From: Pomacea canaliculata
Lineage: Eukaryota > Mollusca > Gastropoda > Architaenioglossa > Ampullariidae
Direction: 5' to 3'
DNA length: 64,000 bases
NCBI RefSeq assembly: GCF_003073045.1
Contig: NC_037592.1
Span: forward strand, 9,204,007 to 9,268,006
Both the position numbers and the translations under genes were made by a program. Below are positions 51,101 to 61,951 of the stretch, one piece after another (position 1 is the stretch's first letter; each line of letters opens with the position of its first letter). Below the pieces are notes generated by a model. It saw only the letters and a program-made list of their open reading frames with translations, searched no databases and was not told where the DNA came from.

Positions 51101-51155
51101 CAGTTGCTGATGAGAATATCACGAACACTAAAAGCTTCCAGTTAAACAAAGACAT
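45113..51155 (-). pseudogene. Arylsulfatase B-like sulfatase 5 (14 exons, three frame breaks)
   Basis: Exons: 51013-51155, 50711-50822, 50376-50427, 49789-49892, 49486-49592, 49149-49213, 48689-48790, 48314-48380, 48096-48195, 47828-47967, 47289-47347, 46775-46886, 46098-46237, 45113-45286. It is the most diverged minus-strand copy ([54 protein letters not shown]-like tail AWTPGWC). Breaks relative to the family: an extra base in the C run just before the Pro-His-Ile of exon 1; exon 9 is 100 nt, not 98 (two extra bases before its donor); one extra C in exon 14 near the Asn-Asp-Pro codons. All splice sites are GT-AG and the formylglycine Cys and Lys sites are kept, so it is either very recently dead or an active gene with assembly errors. 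It has its own TATA box at 51201. Confidence 0.8.
46635..46655. repeat. (GA)n microsatellite
   Basis: A pure GA run in intron 12 of arylsulfatase 5. It explains the Ser/Leu-rich open frame on the minus strand. Confidence 0.9.
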
Positions 51156-51200
51156 GGTGAAATTTCTGTAGCAAGTGCTGCGGCAGACCCTACCTCTGAC

Positions 51201-51206
51201 TTTATA
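51201..51206 (-). promoter_or_regulatory. TATA box of arylsulfatase 5
   Basis: TATAAA on the minus strand (TTTATA at 51201-51206), 46 nt upstream of the exon 1 ATG. It is conserved in the orphan promoter at 28227-28232. Confidence 0.55.
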
Positions 51207-52306
51207 CCTTCACATTTTTTTCTGTTACACCAGAAGTCAATGACCTGCAGCACCGTTAGTGAACGTTAACACACGCCGGTGTTCTGAATCTGGTTACTAA
51301 CCCTGGAGGTGCACCACACATGGCGCTGAATATAAATGAGGAATTTAGTTCCAACATTTCACGGTGACTGGCAAGAAACACAAGACTTCTTCTCAGGTGT
51401 TTCAGTTTTTGCTGCTTCATTATTGGATGAAATTCTGTAACCTGTCTATATCCTCAAACTTTATAAAAAATAAAATAAAATAAAACTGCGTAAATTATTG
51501 CAAGCTTTGTGTGAATGAATGCATACATCACTCGTCTGCCAATCACAGTACGATGTATACAAAAAGCTAGTAGACACGATTGTAATATTAAACAGGAAAG
51601 GTTAATGTAGGTAAGAAGATTCTATTTTAAGAATCCACTCATGGCGGATGTACCAAAGTAATGTGCGTGCTGTGTCAACAGTCATGGCCCCATAAACGGC
51701 GCGTGTGCAGCAATAAACTTCAAGTGTCTGCTTCTTAAACTATCGACCTTTACAAAAATAAACACATGAAGTAAACAAACAACATTTAGACCTGTATTTC
51801 AAAGTATAAAATAAAGAGAAATGTTTACAATAAACACCTATCCCTATAACTAAAATAAACTATTTACAGACACAACGCCAGACAGTTGTTGATACGGTCA
51901 CGTGGCCTAACATTTAAATAAAAACTACAGTCGACGTCAGCGGGTTGTGCAGGAAGTGATACACTTGAACCGTTGGTGCGTGTTATCTTCTTGTTATTAT
52001 TATCATCCTCATTATGAATCATTTGAGTGTTTGGTCTATACTGTTTTGCAAATACCTTTTTTTAGTATAGTTTCAGCATGGGTATGGACTTTGGTGTTGG
52101 TGATGTTTAATTCTAAGAATGATCAGAGGTTTTATTTTTTGGTTTTGTTTTTACTCAGCAGAAAAAAAAAAGAAACAAGAAAAATAAAAGAAAAAAATGA
52201 GAACGGAGGCGCCAGTGGCAATGGAAAGGAGACGATGAAAAAAAAAGTGCCAACAAAGCCCAGTCGAGACTAACAACTGTGAAAAGTGACAAGATTTTTT
52301 AAAATT

Positions 52307-52312
52307 TTTATT
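52307..52312 (-). terminator. Polyadenylation signal AATAAA (minus), protease B
   Basis: TTTATT on the plus strand, 83 nt beyond the protease B stop, the same position as in protease A. Confidence 0.6.
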
Positions 52313-52394
52313 GTAACATTCCGCACAGACACAGGATGGCAGAAAGGTGAAACACTTTTAACGCCATCGTGACAGTCCTCGGAGTGAGCAGAGC

Positions 52395-55300
52395 TCAGCC
52401 CATGCTGGCGACTGTGGAAGAGATCCAGCTCAAGTACGAGCTCACACGGGTGTAGGCAGTCGGGTAGCTAAAGAAGAGATTAAAAGACGAAATTTTAAAA
52501 TATTTCCTTCATTATCATTTGTTCCTATTGATATAATCTCATGTTATAAACACTGAAAACGTGATCATCACTAGATATTATTTTTAATATAAATTTTTAT
52601 ATTTTAAATACTAACACGATTACAATCTGAAGACGTTTTTCTATGGTTTTAAATTATTAGTAATGTTAGTATTTACGCATGAGGAATAAGTGATCCAACC
52701 TTTTATCGTGAAGCAGAAATTAATCGCAGCATACATATAATCAATGGACATATAGATATATAGCTATTCTCAAATTTCTTAGACCTCTAATGTTAACTTT
52801 AATGGTTCATCTTTGAAAAGGTGAACTTTAAGATTAATTGTCCATACACCCGGGACAAAGCCACCCACTTGGTCAGACATCCGCTGGCGACGAAGCTGGC
52901 CAGACCAACCACAGTGTTACCAACGCTGGCAGGGCCGCCACTGTCACCCTGAGTTTGAAAATAAGGATTACAGATTATAATGAATTATTTTCAGAAAAGC
53001 ACGTGAAGATTGACCTAACACTACTGACGTCACTGAACGCCGCAGCCAATCCAATTGCTTCTAGCAAAGGCTAATTCGGCGTTGCCCAATCACAAAGCCT
53101 TTTGTGTTAGCTGCATACATCAGGACAGCTGTTGATTATATTTGCGACACAATGGCGCCTAGGGTGGCCATGTCCACACATGATATCTCAGACTCGTGCA
53201 GCATACTTACATTGCAACCTCCGTAGATTCTGTCACCCAGGTCCTTGACGCAAATGTGGTAGGTGGCGCTGATGGTGGTGCCCCAGTAGGTGCGGCACTT
53301 GGTGTTGGACAGGACCTCCACATCGCCTCGCTTCAGTCTGCTGGGCAGGGTGCCCCCACCTGAGCAGTGGACATGTGTTTATGGCTTTATTTGGTAGGAA
53401 ACTGTTTCCCCCTTTTGGGGATGCTAAGTGTTAAGGGAAAAATCATTAATGAGAAATTGAACAAACTAAAATATTCCGAAAAAGTGTGTGAGTGAAAGAG
53501 AGAGGACATAACAAAAACTTTGCAGAAGTGAACACAGAGCTTAATCATTTGTTGACAATTATTACTTGACCAAGCTCACCTGTTAGGCTAGACCGTAAAA
53601 GGGAAATGGACTATGTAGATGTCTGGTGCTACAGCTCTACCTACAGACACATTCACCACCAAGTGAGACTGTAGATCAGTAAGCACTACTCACCATACAG
53701 GCGACCCCAGCCGGTGATGACGGCGGACTGGTCAGCGTAGTCGTTGGAAGCGGAGGGAAGGTTGGGGGCCTGGCAGTAGCTGTTGAATGTCAAGGGGTGG
53801 ACAAGCGCAGCACCGCGATGTCGTTGGGGAATCCGCTTCCGCTGGGATTGTAGCTGGGATGCTGGAGAGGACAGAAAAACAATGTAGTCTTGTCTGACTC
53901 TCTGTGTGTTCTTTAGTATGTCTTTAATGAACACAATCACACACACACACTTGTAGAGTGTGTATAAATATATATGTGTCCATTCGATCAGATTAAATAG
54001 AAACAGAAAAACAGACTTATGCAGCCGTAACCACCCCCACAAAAAAAAAACAAAAACAAAAAAAAAAAAAAAACTAAATAAAATTGTGACTTTCAAATGT
54101 AAAACAAGTCTGTAAGGGGACGTAAACACCACCAGAGTAGAGTTATCTGGAATTCACACGTACCATAGTGATAGCGGAGACAGAGACCGTCTGTCGCTGA
54201 GTCTCAGTTGTATGGATGTTGTGAGCTCCACACAATCACTCTGAACCTTGAACTTGAAACAAAATCCAGACATCACAGCTAAACTCAAAGAAGCGGAAAT
54301 TTTCTAAAATATTTAAACCATGAAAAACAGTAAAAGTTGTCTCGCATGTCTAGGAGTAGGGTTCTAGAACTCTCCTTTGTTTCGCATCCAGTCTTTCCTC
54401 TACATCTTCACTGGATGTATAAATGTTACAAGTTTATGTGTAACTTTATGCATATAAAATTATGTGAAGCCTTTATTTGAAATCTTCATGTCCAACTTAT
54501 TGTTTACTGTTTGAGGATAGAGTGATTGTATGAAGACTTGAATGTAGAATGTCGATGTCTAGCTTTGTCTACTGTAGAGGGAGACATGACTATGTGACAG
54601 CATGTAGACAGCTGTAGGCTCAGGTTCTTACGCAACAGCTCCATCCACACAGTGAGCAGCTGTCAGCGCGAAGTTGTTGTTGTAGACCACAGCTCCACAG
54701 ATGTGCGAGCCATCACGCTGCAGGGACAGTTGCCATGGGAACGAGTTCGTTGGGTTCACCACGTAGCCGTTGACAATGTAGTTGTCGATCTCCGCGTCTG
54801 AGGTTTAAAACAAAACAAAGTGCATGCCGGTAATTGTCTTCAGGTAATTAACCGTTAGTGGTGAGATACATGTAGTGAGTATGCTGCGCACGCACACAGC
54901 TTATAAAAATAAAAAAATAAAAAAAAATAAAAAAATAAAAAAACAACATAAAAATAAACACATTATCGAAATTCGGTTGATTCACTTTCTGAATGGAAAT
55001 AATAGTGTAAGCGATTTATAAAATGCTTCGGAGTAATTCATTATACAAGGTCAAAAATATGAATTGAAGAGAAATGATGGAAACTTTGTCTTTCTCTGAT
55101 GACTGATTGTTCTTTCTCTTCCATTTTTGACAATTCTTCGTTGTTCTTTATCTCTTGTCTTTTTTGACTTTTAATGTTTGTCTATCTTTGGATAACTTAA
55201 TTTTTTCTATCTTTTTTATTTTTGTACTGTTTTTCTTTCTCTACCCTACAATATTACAATATATCTGTCTATTTCTTTCTTTAATGCGATTTCATTTTGA

Positions 55301-55460
55301 CATTAAAAAAGTTTTCTCTTCATAGTTTTCTTCTTCACCATACTTTTTTTTGAGTGATGACATCGTTATCAAGAGCAGGTAGAGATGGTTTGTACAGAAG
55401 GACATACTTACTAGCGGCCTGTAAGCACAGGAGAGTCAGCGAAAACAACACAAACAACAT
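52395..55460 (-). pseudogene. Chymotrypsin/elastase-like serine protease B (7 exons, two frame breaks)
   Basis: Exons: 55412-55460, 54632-54797, 54164-54246, 53694-53861, 53211-53359, 52869-52948, 52395-52467. It is a near-copy of protease A, with the same signal peptide, IVNG start, LTAAHC, NDIAVL and GDSGGP. Exon 3 is 83 nt, not 82 (an extra T in GTGATTGTG). Exon 4 has gained one codon but lost one base near its CCACCCC run. The two shifts are opposite, but a stop lies between them, so the written frame is broken. All splice sites, the promoter and the poly(A) signal are intact, so it is recently inactivated or mis-assembled. Pocket residues (Gly189, Val216, Thr226 by motif alignment) are as in A. 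Confidence 0.8.
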
Positions 55461-55483
55461 GGCGACGGCCCTGGTGCGCTTGT

Positions 55484-55519
55484 CACTGAAGCAGCTCGAG
55501 ACGACCGAAGTCTTATAAA
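55484..55519 (-). promoter_or_regulatory. Core promoter of protease B (TATA + initiator)
   Basis: Same arrangement as protease A: minus-strand TTTATAAG (55512-55519) and TCAGTG (55484-55489), followed by the ATG at 55460. Confidence 0.6.
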
Positions 55520-57419
55520 GGTGTTCACTGTTCTCCACCTGTTCAGTTCTCATTCTCGACAGTCCTCAAGTGATTTGTAACATGATCCGTGACAGAGAAA
55601 GAGGTTTCGCTGTAAGTCAAGTAATTGTAATAATTACAAGTTTATTGCTTGGTGAGAGGTAAGGTGAGAGAGTTGGGTGCACGTGATGTTGAGATGAGTG
55701 TTTATGAAATACTGCGGTTATATGGATGCTGTGCTGAGTCAGTGGAATGTAGGGAATATTTTATGTTGCGAGACGATTTTCAGTTCCACAAGGCTCTGTT
55801 CTAGGACTGGTTTTCGTGATCATCACCGCTGTCGACATTCATCTAACAGCATGTAGTCCATCATCATCTAAATATAACAATACTAAAGATACACAACTGA
55901 AATAATTTCCCAGCCCGCTGACATTTCTATTTATACAACATTCTATTCTCAGAGAGTGAACAATACACTATCTATATATATATATCTTGGATATTAACTA
56001 TATATCTATATATATGTAAAACACAAATACTGCGCGCGCGCGTGTTTATGTGTGTGTGTGAGAGATAGAGAGAGAGAGAGTGTATGTATCTGTGATAGAG
56101 AGAGAGAGACTGTGTGTGCACGCGCGTGCGTGTTAATGTTTCATGTTCACAACTGTATTCTTGCGCTTGTGTGTGTGTGTGCGCGCATATGCGGTGCTTA
56201 TATATGTGTTCTTTTGTGTGTGCACTCAGCATGTGCCTGCTGTTCCCTGTCTATTTGTACTTTATTTTATCTCTCCACTATTGTAACATGATTGTAATAA
56301 AAGTTTTACAAAAAGTATTTTTGTTGATGATGATAGTGGTGATGATGAAGATTGCAGCGAATATCAAAAGCAATATTCATTTGACATTATTTTAAGTATT
56401 TTTTCTATAGCCTTGCTTTAAATCTTTTATAAAACTGCGAACTTTTTGACTAATAAGGAATTTTAGTCAGGCGCTTTCTTTCCATGACTGGTCTTAGCTC
56501 CTACATGTCACTGACCATTCTGAATGATTCAATCTGCATATTATAGTATTGTTAGGTTTGAGATGAAAAAAAAATAAATTATACTTCAATAAATGGAATA
56601 TTCGATGCAGTTAGATAAGATGGAGGTTACCAAAATAACTCGCCATCTATGAGGATGTAGCAAAACAATAGATATCACATTGGCTGCTGACACAAGCAAT
56701 AATGTTTATCTTCCCTCTTCCATAAAATATTGTTTTATTGTGTATTTGAGTTATGTTCATTATATTGCTTAAAATCTTTTATTGAGAAAAAAAATAATAA
56801 TGTCAGTATTTACACACACTACTTCATGTATGAAAGTGGTAATGAATGCCAGCGTGTGAACAAGAGAAAGTTCATTTCTTTCTGAGTTTAGTTTGCGCAG
56901 TAACCAATCAGTCGGCATGGCACAGATGTTGGACTCGTGAGGCCTGTAATGGTCTGTACAACCTCCACATTATATTGAAATGTTTGTCAAATTCCTTGAA
57001 AGTCATCAGCAGCTCTGCCTCATCCTGTCTTCAACGCCTCCTCACACTTCTTCCACCTTTCCTCCCATATTAAAAGTTTTTCTCTGGAAAAATCACTATT
57101 AAAAAACATGCAACAGAATTTATATTTATATGCCTATTCTGTTGTATGTTTGTTAATACAAAATATTTGTATACAACAGCTGAAGGGCACTGTTCATACA
57201 CATATTTTGGGAAGATAACAGATAGAATGGATGGATGAACACACAGACAGACGCACTAAGATGTAGCTGGGACTGAGTTACCTGAGAGTGTACCTGGTAC
57301 CAGCTTTCAACCGTGTAATCGGTGAAAGCAGCTGACACTCACCTTCATGCATTCTTTAGTCTCTTAACCCCCTACTTCCCCTTCACACACACACACACAC
57401 AGACGCACACATACACACT

Positions 57420-57580
57420 CGCACGGTGCAAGTATGTAGGCTACTCTGAGTAGCACGGTCAGTGAACTCGTTATTTTAACTCACCTGACATACACAGGGT
57501 CGTTGAACTCATTTCAACACACACACAGAGTGCAAATATTAGGCTATTCTGAGTAACAAGGTCGGTGAGCTCATGACAAA
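57420..57580. repeat. Imperfect tandem duplication with CA flanks
   Basis: GTGCAAGTATGTAGGCTACT and GTGCAAATATTAGGCTATT each begin a similar segment (TCTGAGTAxCA..GGTC.GTGA.CTC) preceded by CA repeats. Confidence 0.6.
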
Positions 57581-57759
57581 ACACACACACACAGAGTTGC
57601 CGAGTCATGCAGACCGTTACATTTGAATGTTTCAAAGCCTCGACTCGGATCCAACCCTCGCTGTACTCTGACACAGCCCCTCAGCCGAGCTACACTCAAG
57701 GGTTTTATTTTCTTTAATATTTTGAGCTTCGATTTAATTCTGTTGATTTGCAGTTCGAG

Positions 57760-57810
57760 CATGTGATGTACCTACTCATGTGATGTACCTACTCATGTGA
57801 TGTACCTACT
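57760..57810. repeat. 17-bp tandem repeat, three units
   Basis: CATGTGATGTACCTACT is repeated three times in direct succession with no mismatches. Confidence 0.9.
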
Positions 57811-58346
57811 CAGTACACAAACCACTCAAGTGGTCCACACTTCAATTTTGACTTTGACTTGTGTCGACCACGGAGCAGTTAGTTTACATTACTGGTCTGT
57901 AACCGCACCATAGACTCAAACTCATGTCTATGTCCCCCATCCCACTCACAACACCGTGTTTTTTCTGCCTCATTTAATTTCGTGTATTATTTTTTTTTTG
58001 TTTGTTTACGTTTTGCTGGAAGCTTCCCGACAAATCGCAAAAATAATTCATTGAGAATTAACCGGAACAGAAAAAAGCATACCAACCACATTGTTTCTGA
58101 TTAATCCATCTTGTTACCTGGGTATAGCCAGGTAAACCTGTCAGGTTTTGCTTTAAATATTTCTTTTTATTTCTCGTCTTACATTTGCCTGACCATGTCT
58201 CCTTTCCTAGAGAAGTAGGATCTCAGGGCTGGTGTCAAAACCTCTTAATACTTTACTTACTCTTGATGCTTCTTTGTTTAATAAAATATAGCCTTTACAT
58301 ATAAAAACTAAGTAATTGACTCAGACACACTTATTAAAGATAAGCA

Positions 58347-58352
58347 TTTATT
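58347..58352 (-). terminator. Polyadenylation signal AATAAA (minus), protease C
   Basis: TTTATT on the plus strand, 36 nt beyond the protease C stop. Confidence 0.65.
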
Positions 58353-58387
58353 ACGATTTATTTTCACGAAAGTATCGGCACATTTGT

Positions 58388-61300
58388 TTAAGAGTTGGCG
58401 CTGATGGTCGAGTCGACCCAGGACTTGTAGGTGCTGTACCTGGTGTAGCCGCCTGGGTAGCTGCACAATATATATATATGTGTGTGTAAGTAGAAGAGAA
58501 GAAAAATAGTACAGCCAGTTTTAAATAAAAAATTGATTCTTATCTTTATTGTTGATCATCACTGGTATAAATGTACTTTGGGATAAACTTGCACTTTGAC
58601 CCCTAAACCAGAACAAACTCTGTTTACATTCTTATTTTTAGCCGAGGCTGTGGGAGGTCACTGATAGCTCACCAAGAGACAATGACAAGCAGAAATACAT
58701 CTTACAAACCTAATGCCCTTGTCACGTGACACTAACACAACTTAGCCTTATTTGCTGCACTCTTTCCTGGAGTCCAAACAATGTTACATACTTGCACAAG
58801 GCAGCCCGAGGCCACCCAGCTGGCGACTCCAACAACAACACCGTTGACCTGCAGAGGTCCACCACTGTCACCCTGGACATCGGAATATATTTATTATTTC
58901 ATGAAAATAAATATGAAAGTTTAAAATGTGAAAATTCTCTCTGTTGTACGATAAGTAAGGTAGGTTACATTAGTACACCTAGTCCTGCTAATAATGTCAG
59001 CCTAATTTTCTGATGTAAGAAACTCGACAGTAACAATGATTGTAAAAGCAAGAGTCAGTGGATTTCTGTGTTAACGAGGTTTACGTGACCTGAACAACGT
59101 AGCTGTGACGTAGGCTAAACGTACTCCCCCATCCCACCCCTCGCACTCACGTTGCAGGCCATGTAGCGGTACTCCGGCCTGTCCAGGATGCAGATGTGGT
59201 AGTTGGCGTTGACACCAGTACCCCAGGTGGCAGCACACTCCGTGTGTGAAATGACTTTTACGTAACCCAGCTTCTTCTTGACAGCGAGAGGCCCGCCACC
59301 TGGTGTTGCCACATCAAGTTTAAGATTCATCATCATCCATCATCATCATCATCATGAATTTTTTTTGGAAGATAGCATGACGCAGTACAATGAAATGTAT
59401 GACACATGACAACACTACAGAAAACCGGAAGTGTCTTTCTTTGTGTCAATCTGCACCTAGTGATGCTCACCGTAGAGGCGTCCCCAGCCAGTGATGATGG
59501 CGTCCACGTCGGCGTAGTCGTAGCTGCCGGAGGAGAAGGTGGCCTTGTTGCAGTTCTCGTTGAAAGTCAAGGGTGTGTCGAACTCGAGGAGCGCGATGTC
59601 GTTCGGGTATCCCTGGGCACCGCTGGGGTTGTAACTCGGGTGCTAAGCGGGTACAAGAACAAACAAGACATTTTGTCTATTTTTTTTCTACTTTGTCATT
59701 TGTAATAACAAAAAAAAAGTTGCTTCTATTTTTAGTAATATTCCCCAACCATTTCCCACTGTAAACGGTTTAAAATGACACATAAAGGGTTTCGTTTAGT
59801 AAACATCTCGAGAGAAAATTCGTGTAAAGCTGGAAAGCAGTATTATTGGGTTTTTTGGGGTTTTTTTTAGGCCCTTCGCCCCTCCTGGGGCATAGGCCAT
59901 CGACTACAGTCTTAACTGTTGTCGATGTTTTGGTAGCAAGGATTTATTTTACGGGGTGGGGGTGCTGGCCCCACGCCCAACCCTCCTCCTTTTTCAGCCG
60001 GGCTTGGGACCGTCCTTGGCGGAGGGCAGCCAGCCAGCCCTGTAAACAGATGCCACGTGCAGAGAAAGAACATGTTTGCCCGAGACGAGAAATGAACTCA
60101 GGGCAGCCAACCTTCACTGTATTGGTGACACCGGGCCGCCAGTATTATTGGTATACCTGAAAGATTTACTTGTTGAGAATCAAGTGTTGTGTGTATCTGT
60201 CCTATGGATCCATACGAGATGTGGGAGATTGTACCATAAATTTTTTTTACTAAGACATTAGCTTGATTTTTGTGACATCAAAACTTATTGCCAAAGTGGC
60301 GGAAAACAATAATGTTGGCTTAGTAAATTTACGAGTTCTTTTAAGTCTGAGACAAAATCTACAAAAGAATAAGAAAAAAATTAATTAGTGTAGGGGAGGG
60401 GGCATGACGCTCAATAAAATCACAATTTTAAATATAATTTCAAGCAGTTGAGGTACCCACCCTCATGAAGCGGCGGATGCCGACACGCTGAGAGCCCGTG
60501 ACATTGTTTCGGTCAAAGAGTCCGCACTTCACGGAGTAGACAGAGCTGAAAAATACACTTATCTTAGTTAACACATTGAAGAACATATAACATATACTTA
60601 ATAAACTTCACAGCTACAAAAATAAACCTCATCGGCTAGACACAGCCTCAAAAAAAGTTGATGAAGTAGACAAATCCACTTAAATACACATTCATGCGCG
60701 CGCGCACATTTTCTTGGTTTATCATTATCAGTCTCTCACACCTTCTCGCTCTTTCACTCTCTCTCTCTATGTGTGTGATGACCCGGGAGTGACGGAGGGT
60801 GTGAGTACTGACGGGGAGTTGCTGGGACTGACGCAGTGAGCAGCGGTCACGGCCCACTTCTCGTTGTACACCACAGCCCCACAGATGTGCGAGTCGGACT
60901 GTCGCAGCGACAACTGCCACTTGTACACGGCCTGCGGGGCCACCACCCCGTTGACCACGTAGTTGTCGATGTCCTCGGTGGACACTGTCACAAGGGAGCG
61001 AACGTGAGATGTCTGTCACTTACTGTCAACCACAACGAACAGCAAATGTCCAGCGAACGTCCAGACTGTCGGCAGCAAACCCGGCATTGTAAATGACATT
61101 AAAATTAAATTTAATTAATATTTATATGTTGATGCAGGAGTGTTTTTTATTTTGTTAAACCTTTATGTTTTTTAAACGCATCACTCTCTCCCAAGTAGAA
61201 CATAAAAATACCTACAACTGCCATTCCCCTAACCTCAGAAAAAGAAGCAGTAAAACTATTTGTAAAATATTTAATTAATATATTTTTGAAAAATATATTG

Positions 61301-61529
61301 TAAATTCTGTTAAGTTTAATCTTCCTTTAGTAACATTAAACAATGATTGGTGGTAATTTAGAGAACAAGATTTGTAATGAATTATTCCAAAATAAGTTGT
61401 TACCGAATGTTGACATTGAATGAATTGTTCAAACTAATTGTTACAATATGTTGATTTGTAGTGAATTTTTCGAAATAAGTTGTTACCAGCTGCGCCGAGC
61501 AGCGAACTCAGCAGGAAGAGCACCAGCAT
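58388..61529 (-). CDS. Chymotrypsin-like serine protease C (7 exons, intact)
   Basis: Exons: 61487-61529, 60813-60984, 60461-60545, 59471-59642, 59151-59299, 58796-58872, 58388-58460. The sum is 771 nt, 256 aa in one frame. It has a signal peptide (MLVLFLLSSLLGAA), a propeptide ending DNY and the mature N-terminus VVNG. The triad is His in VTAAHC, Asp in NDIALLEF and Ser in GDSGGP. Exon phases equal those of proteases A and B. Pocket position 189 is Met, with Val216 and Gly226, unlike trypsin or chymotrypsin. Intron 6 has a GC donor (TTGT|GCAAGT): the GT four bases on would break the frame, whereas the GC site gives GCLVYPGGYTR in line with GCLTNYPTAYTR of protease A. A SINE sits in intron 3. 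It is clearly diverged from A and B, so an older duplicate outside the recent block. Confidence 0.9.
59850..60139 (-). mobile_element. tRNA-type SINE with 12-bp target duplication
   Basis: About 290 bp in intron 3 of protease C, flanked by a perfect direct repeat CAGTATTATTGG (59838-59849 and 60140-60151). On the minus strand it starts GGCGGCCCGGTGTC, has a B-box-like GAGTTCATTTCTCG, and ends in an A/C-rich tail (the T/G run at 59850-59868). The GC-rich body has TGGGGCATAGGCC-type words. This is the layout of a SINE; the A box is degenerate. Confidence 0.65.
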
Positions 61530-61578
61530 GATGGAAGTAGCAGCCAAGAGCTGTGGACGTGACCTGTGAAAGGTCACG

Positions 61579-61586
61579 ATTTTATA
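61579..61586 (-). promoter_or_regulatory. TATA box of protease C
   Basis: TATAAAAT on the minus strand, about 50 nt upstream of the ATG, nearly the same distance as in proteases A and B. Confidence 0.6.
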
Positions 61587-61951
61587 TTCATGTCTGACCT
61601 CTCGCACGTGCTTCTTTCTCAGGTGTTAGTGCACGCGCGGTCACTTCATGCATTGTAAACGTAGGTCCCGCTGCCTGTGTAATTGTTTTACACCCACACC
61701 AAGTTTATTGATACTTTGTACAAGTGTGGACCTTCCCTCTGCTTTTACTTCAGTTGTTTTAGTTCTTAAAGACCAACCTGAACGGTTTGCGGTTTTTCAG
61801 ATATCAGTAAATATTGGTGATATAAAACTAACCTGCAAATTTCAGCCTCCAAAACCGATCCGTTAATTAATTATCTGCTAGCAAAGCACGCGATTCGCAC
61901 CTGTGATTAATGATTTGTGGAGGTATATACTTGTATGAATATGTCAGTGTA

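Larger units (their letters stand above)
51174..56377 (-). repeat. Segmental duplication, copy B (arylsulfatase 5 promoter + protease B)
   Basis: Partner of 28201-34810. It is continuous with arylsulfatase 5, so this is probably the ancestral arrangement: an arylsulfatase followed upstream by a protease on the same strand. It lacks both MITEs and the THAP-bearing insertion of copy A. Confidence 0.85.
56378..58346. other. Intergenic between protease B upstream and protease C
   Basis: No gene seen. It holds CA tracts at 57385-57425 and 57585-57597, an imperfect roughly 120-bp tandem duplication (57420-57580) and a 17-bp triple repeat at 57760-57810. Confidence 0.45.

Noticed and set aside
53686-54132. 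A 148-codon open frame at protease B exon 4
   Set aside because: It is mostly intron 3 read through, joined to part of exon 4; sister-gene splice sites define the exon as 53694-53861.
52395-55460. Programmed frameshifting as an explanation for protease B's two opposite shifts
   Set aside because: A stop codon lies between the shifts, no slippery site is evident, and protease A encodes the same protein without any shift.
57760-57810. Direct repeats resembling a CRISPR array
   Set aside because: Three 17-bp units with no spacers, in a eukaryotic genome; an ordinary minisatellite.
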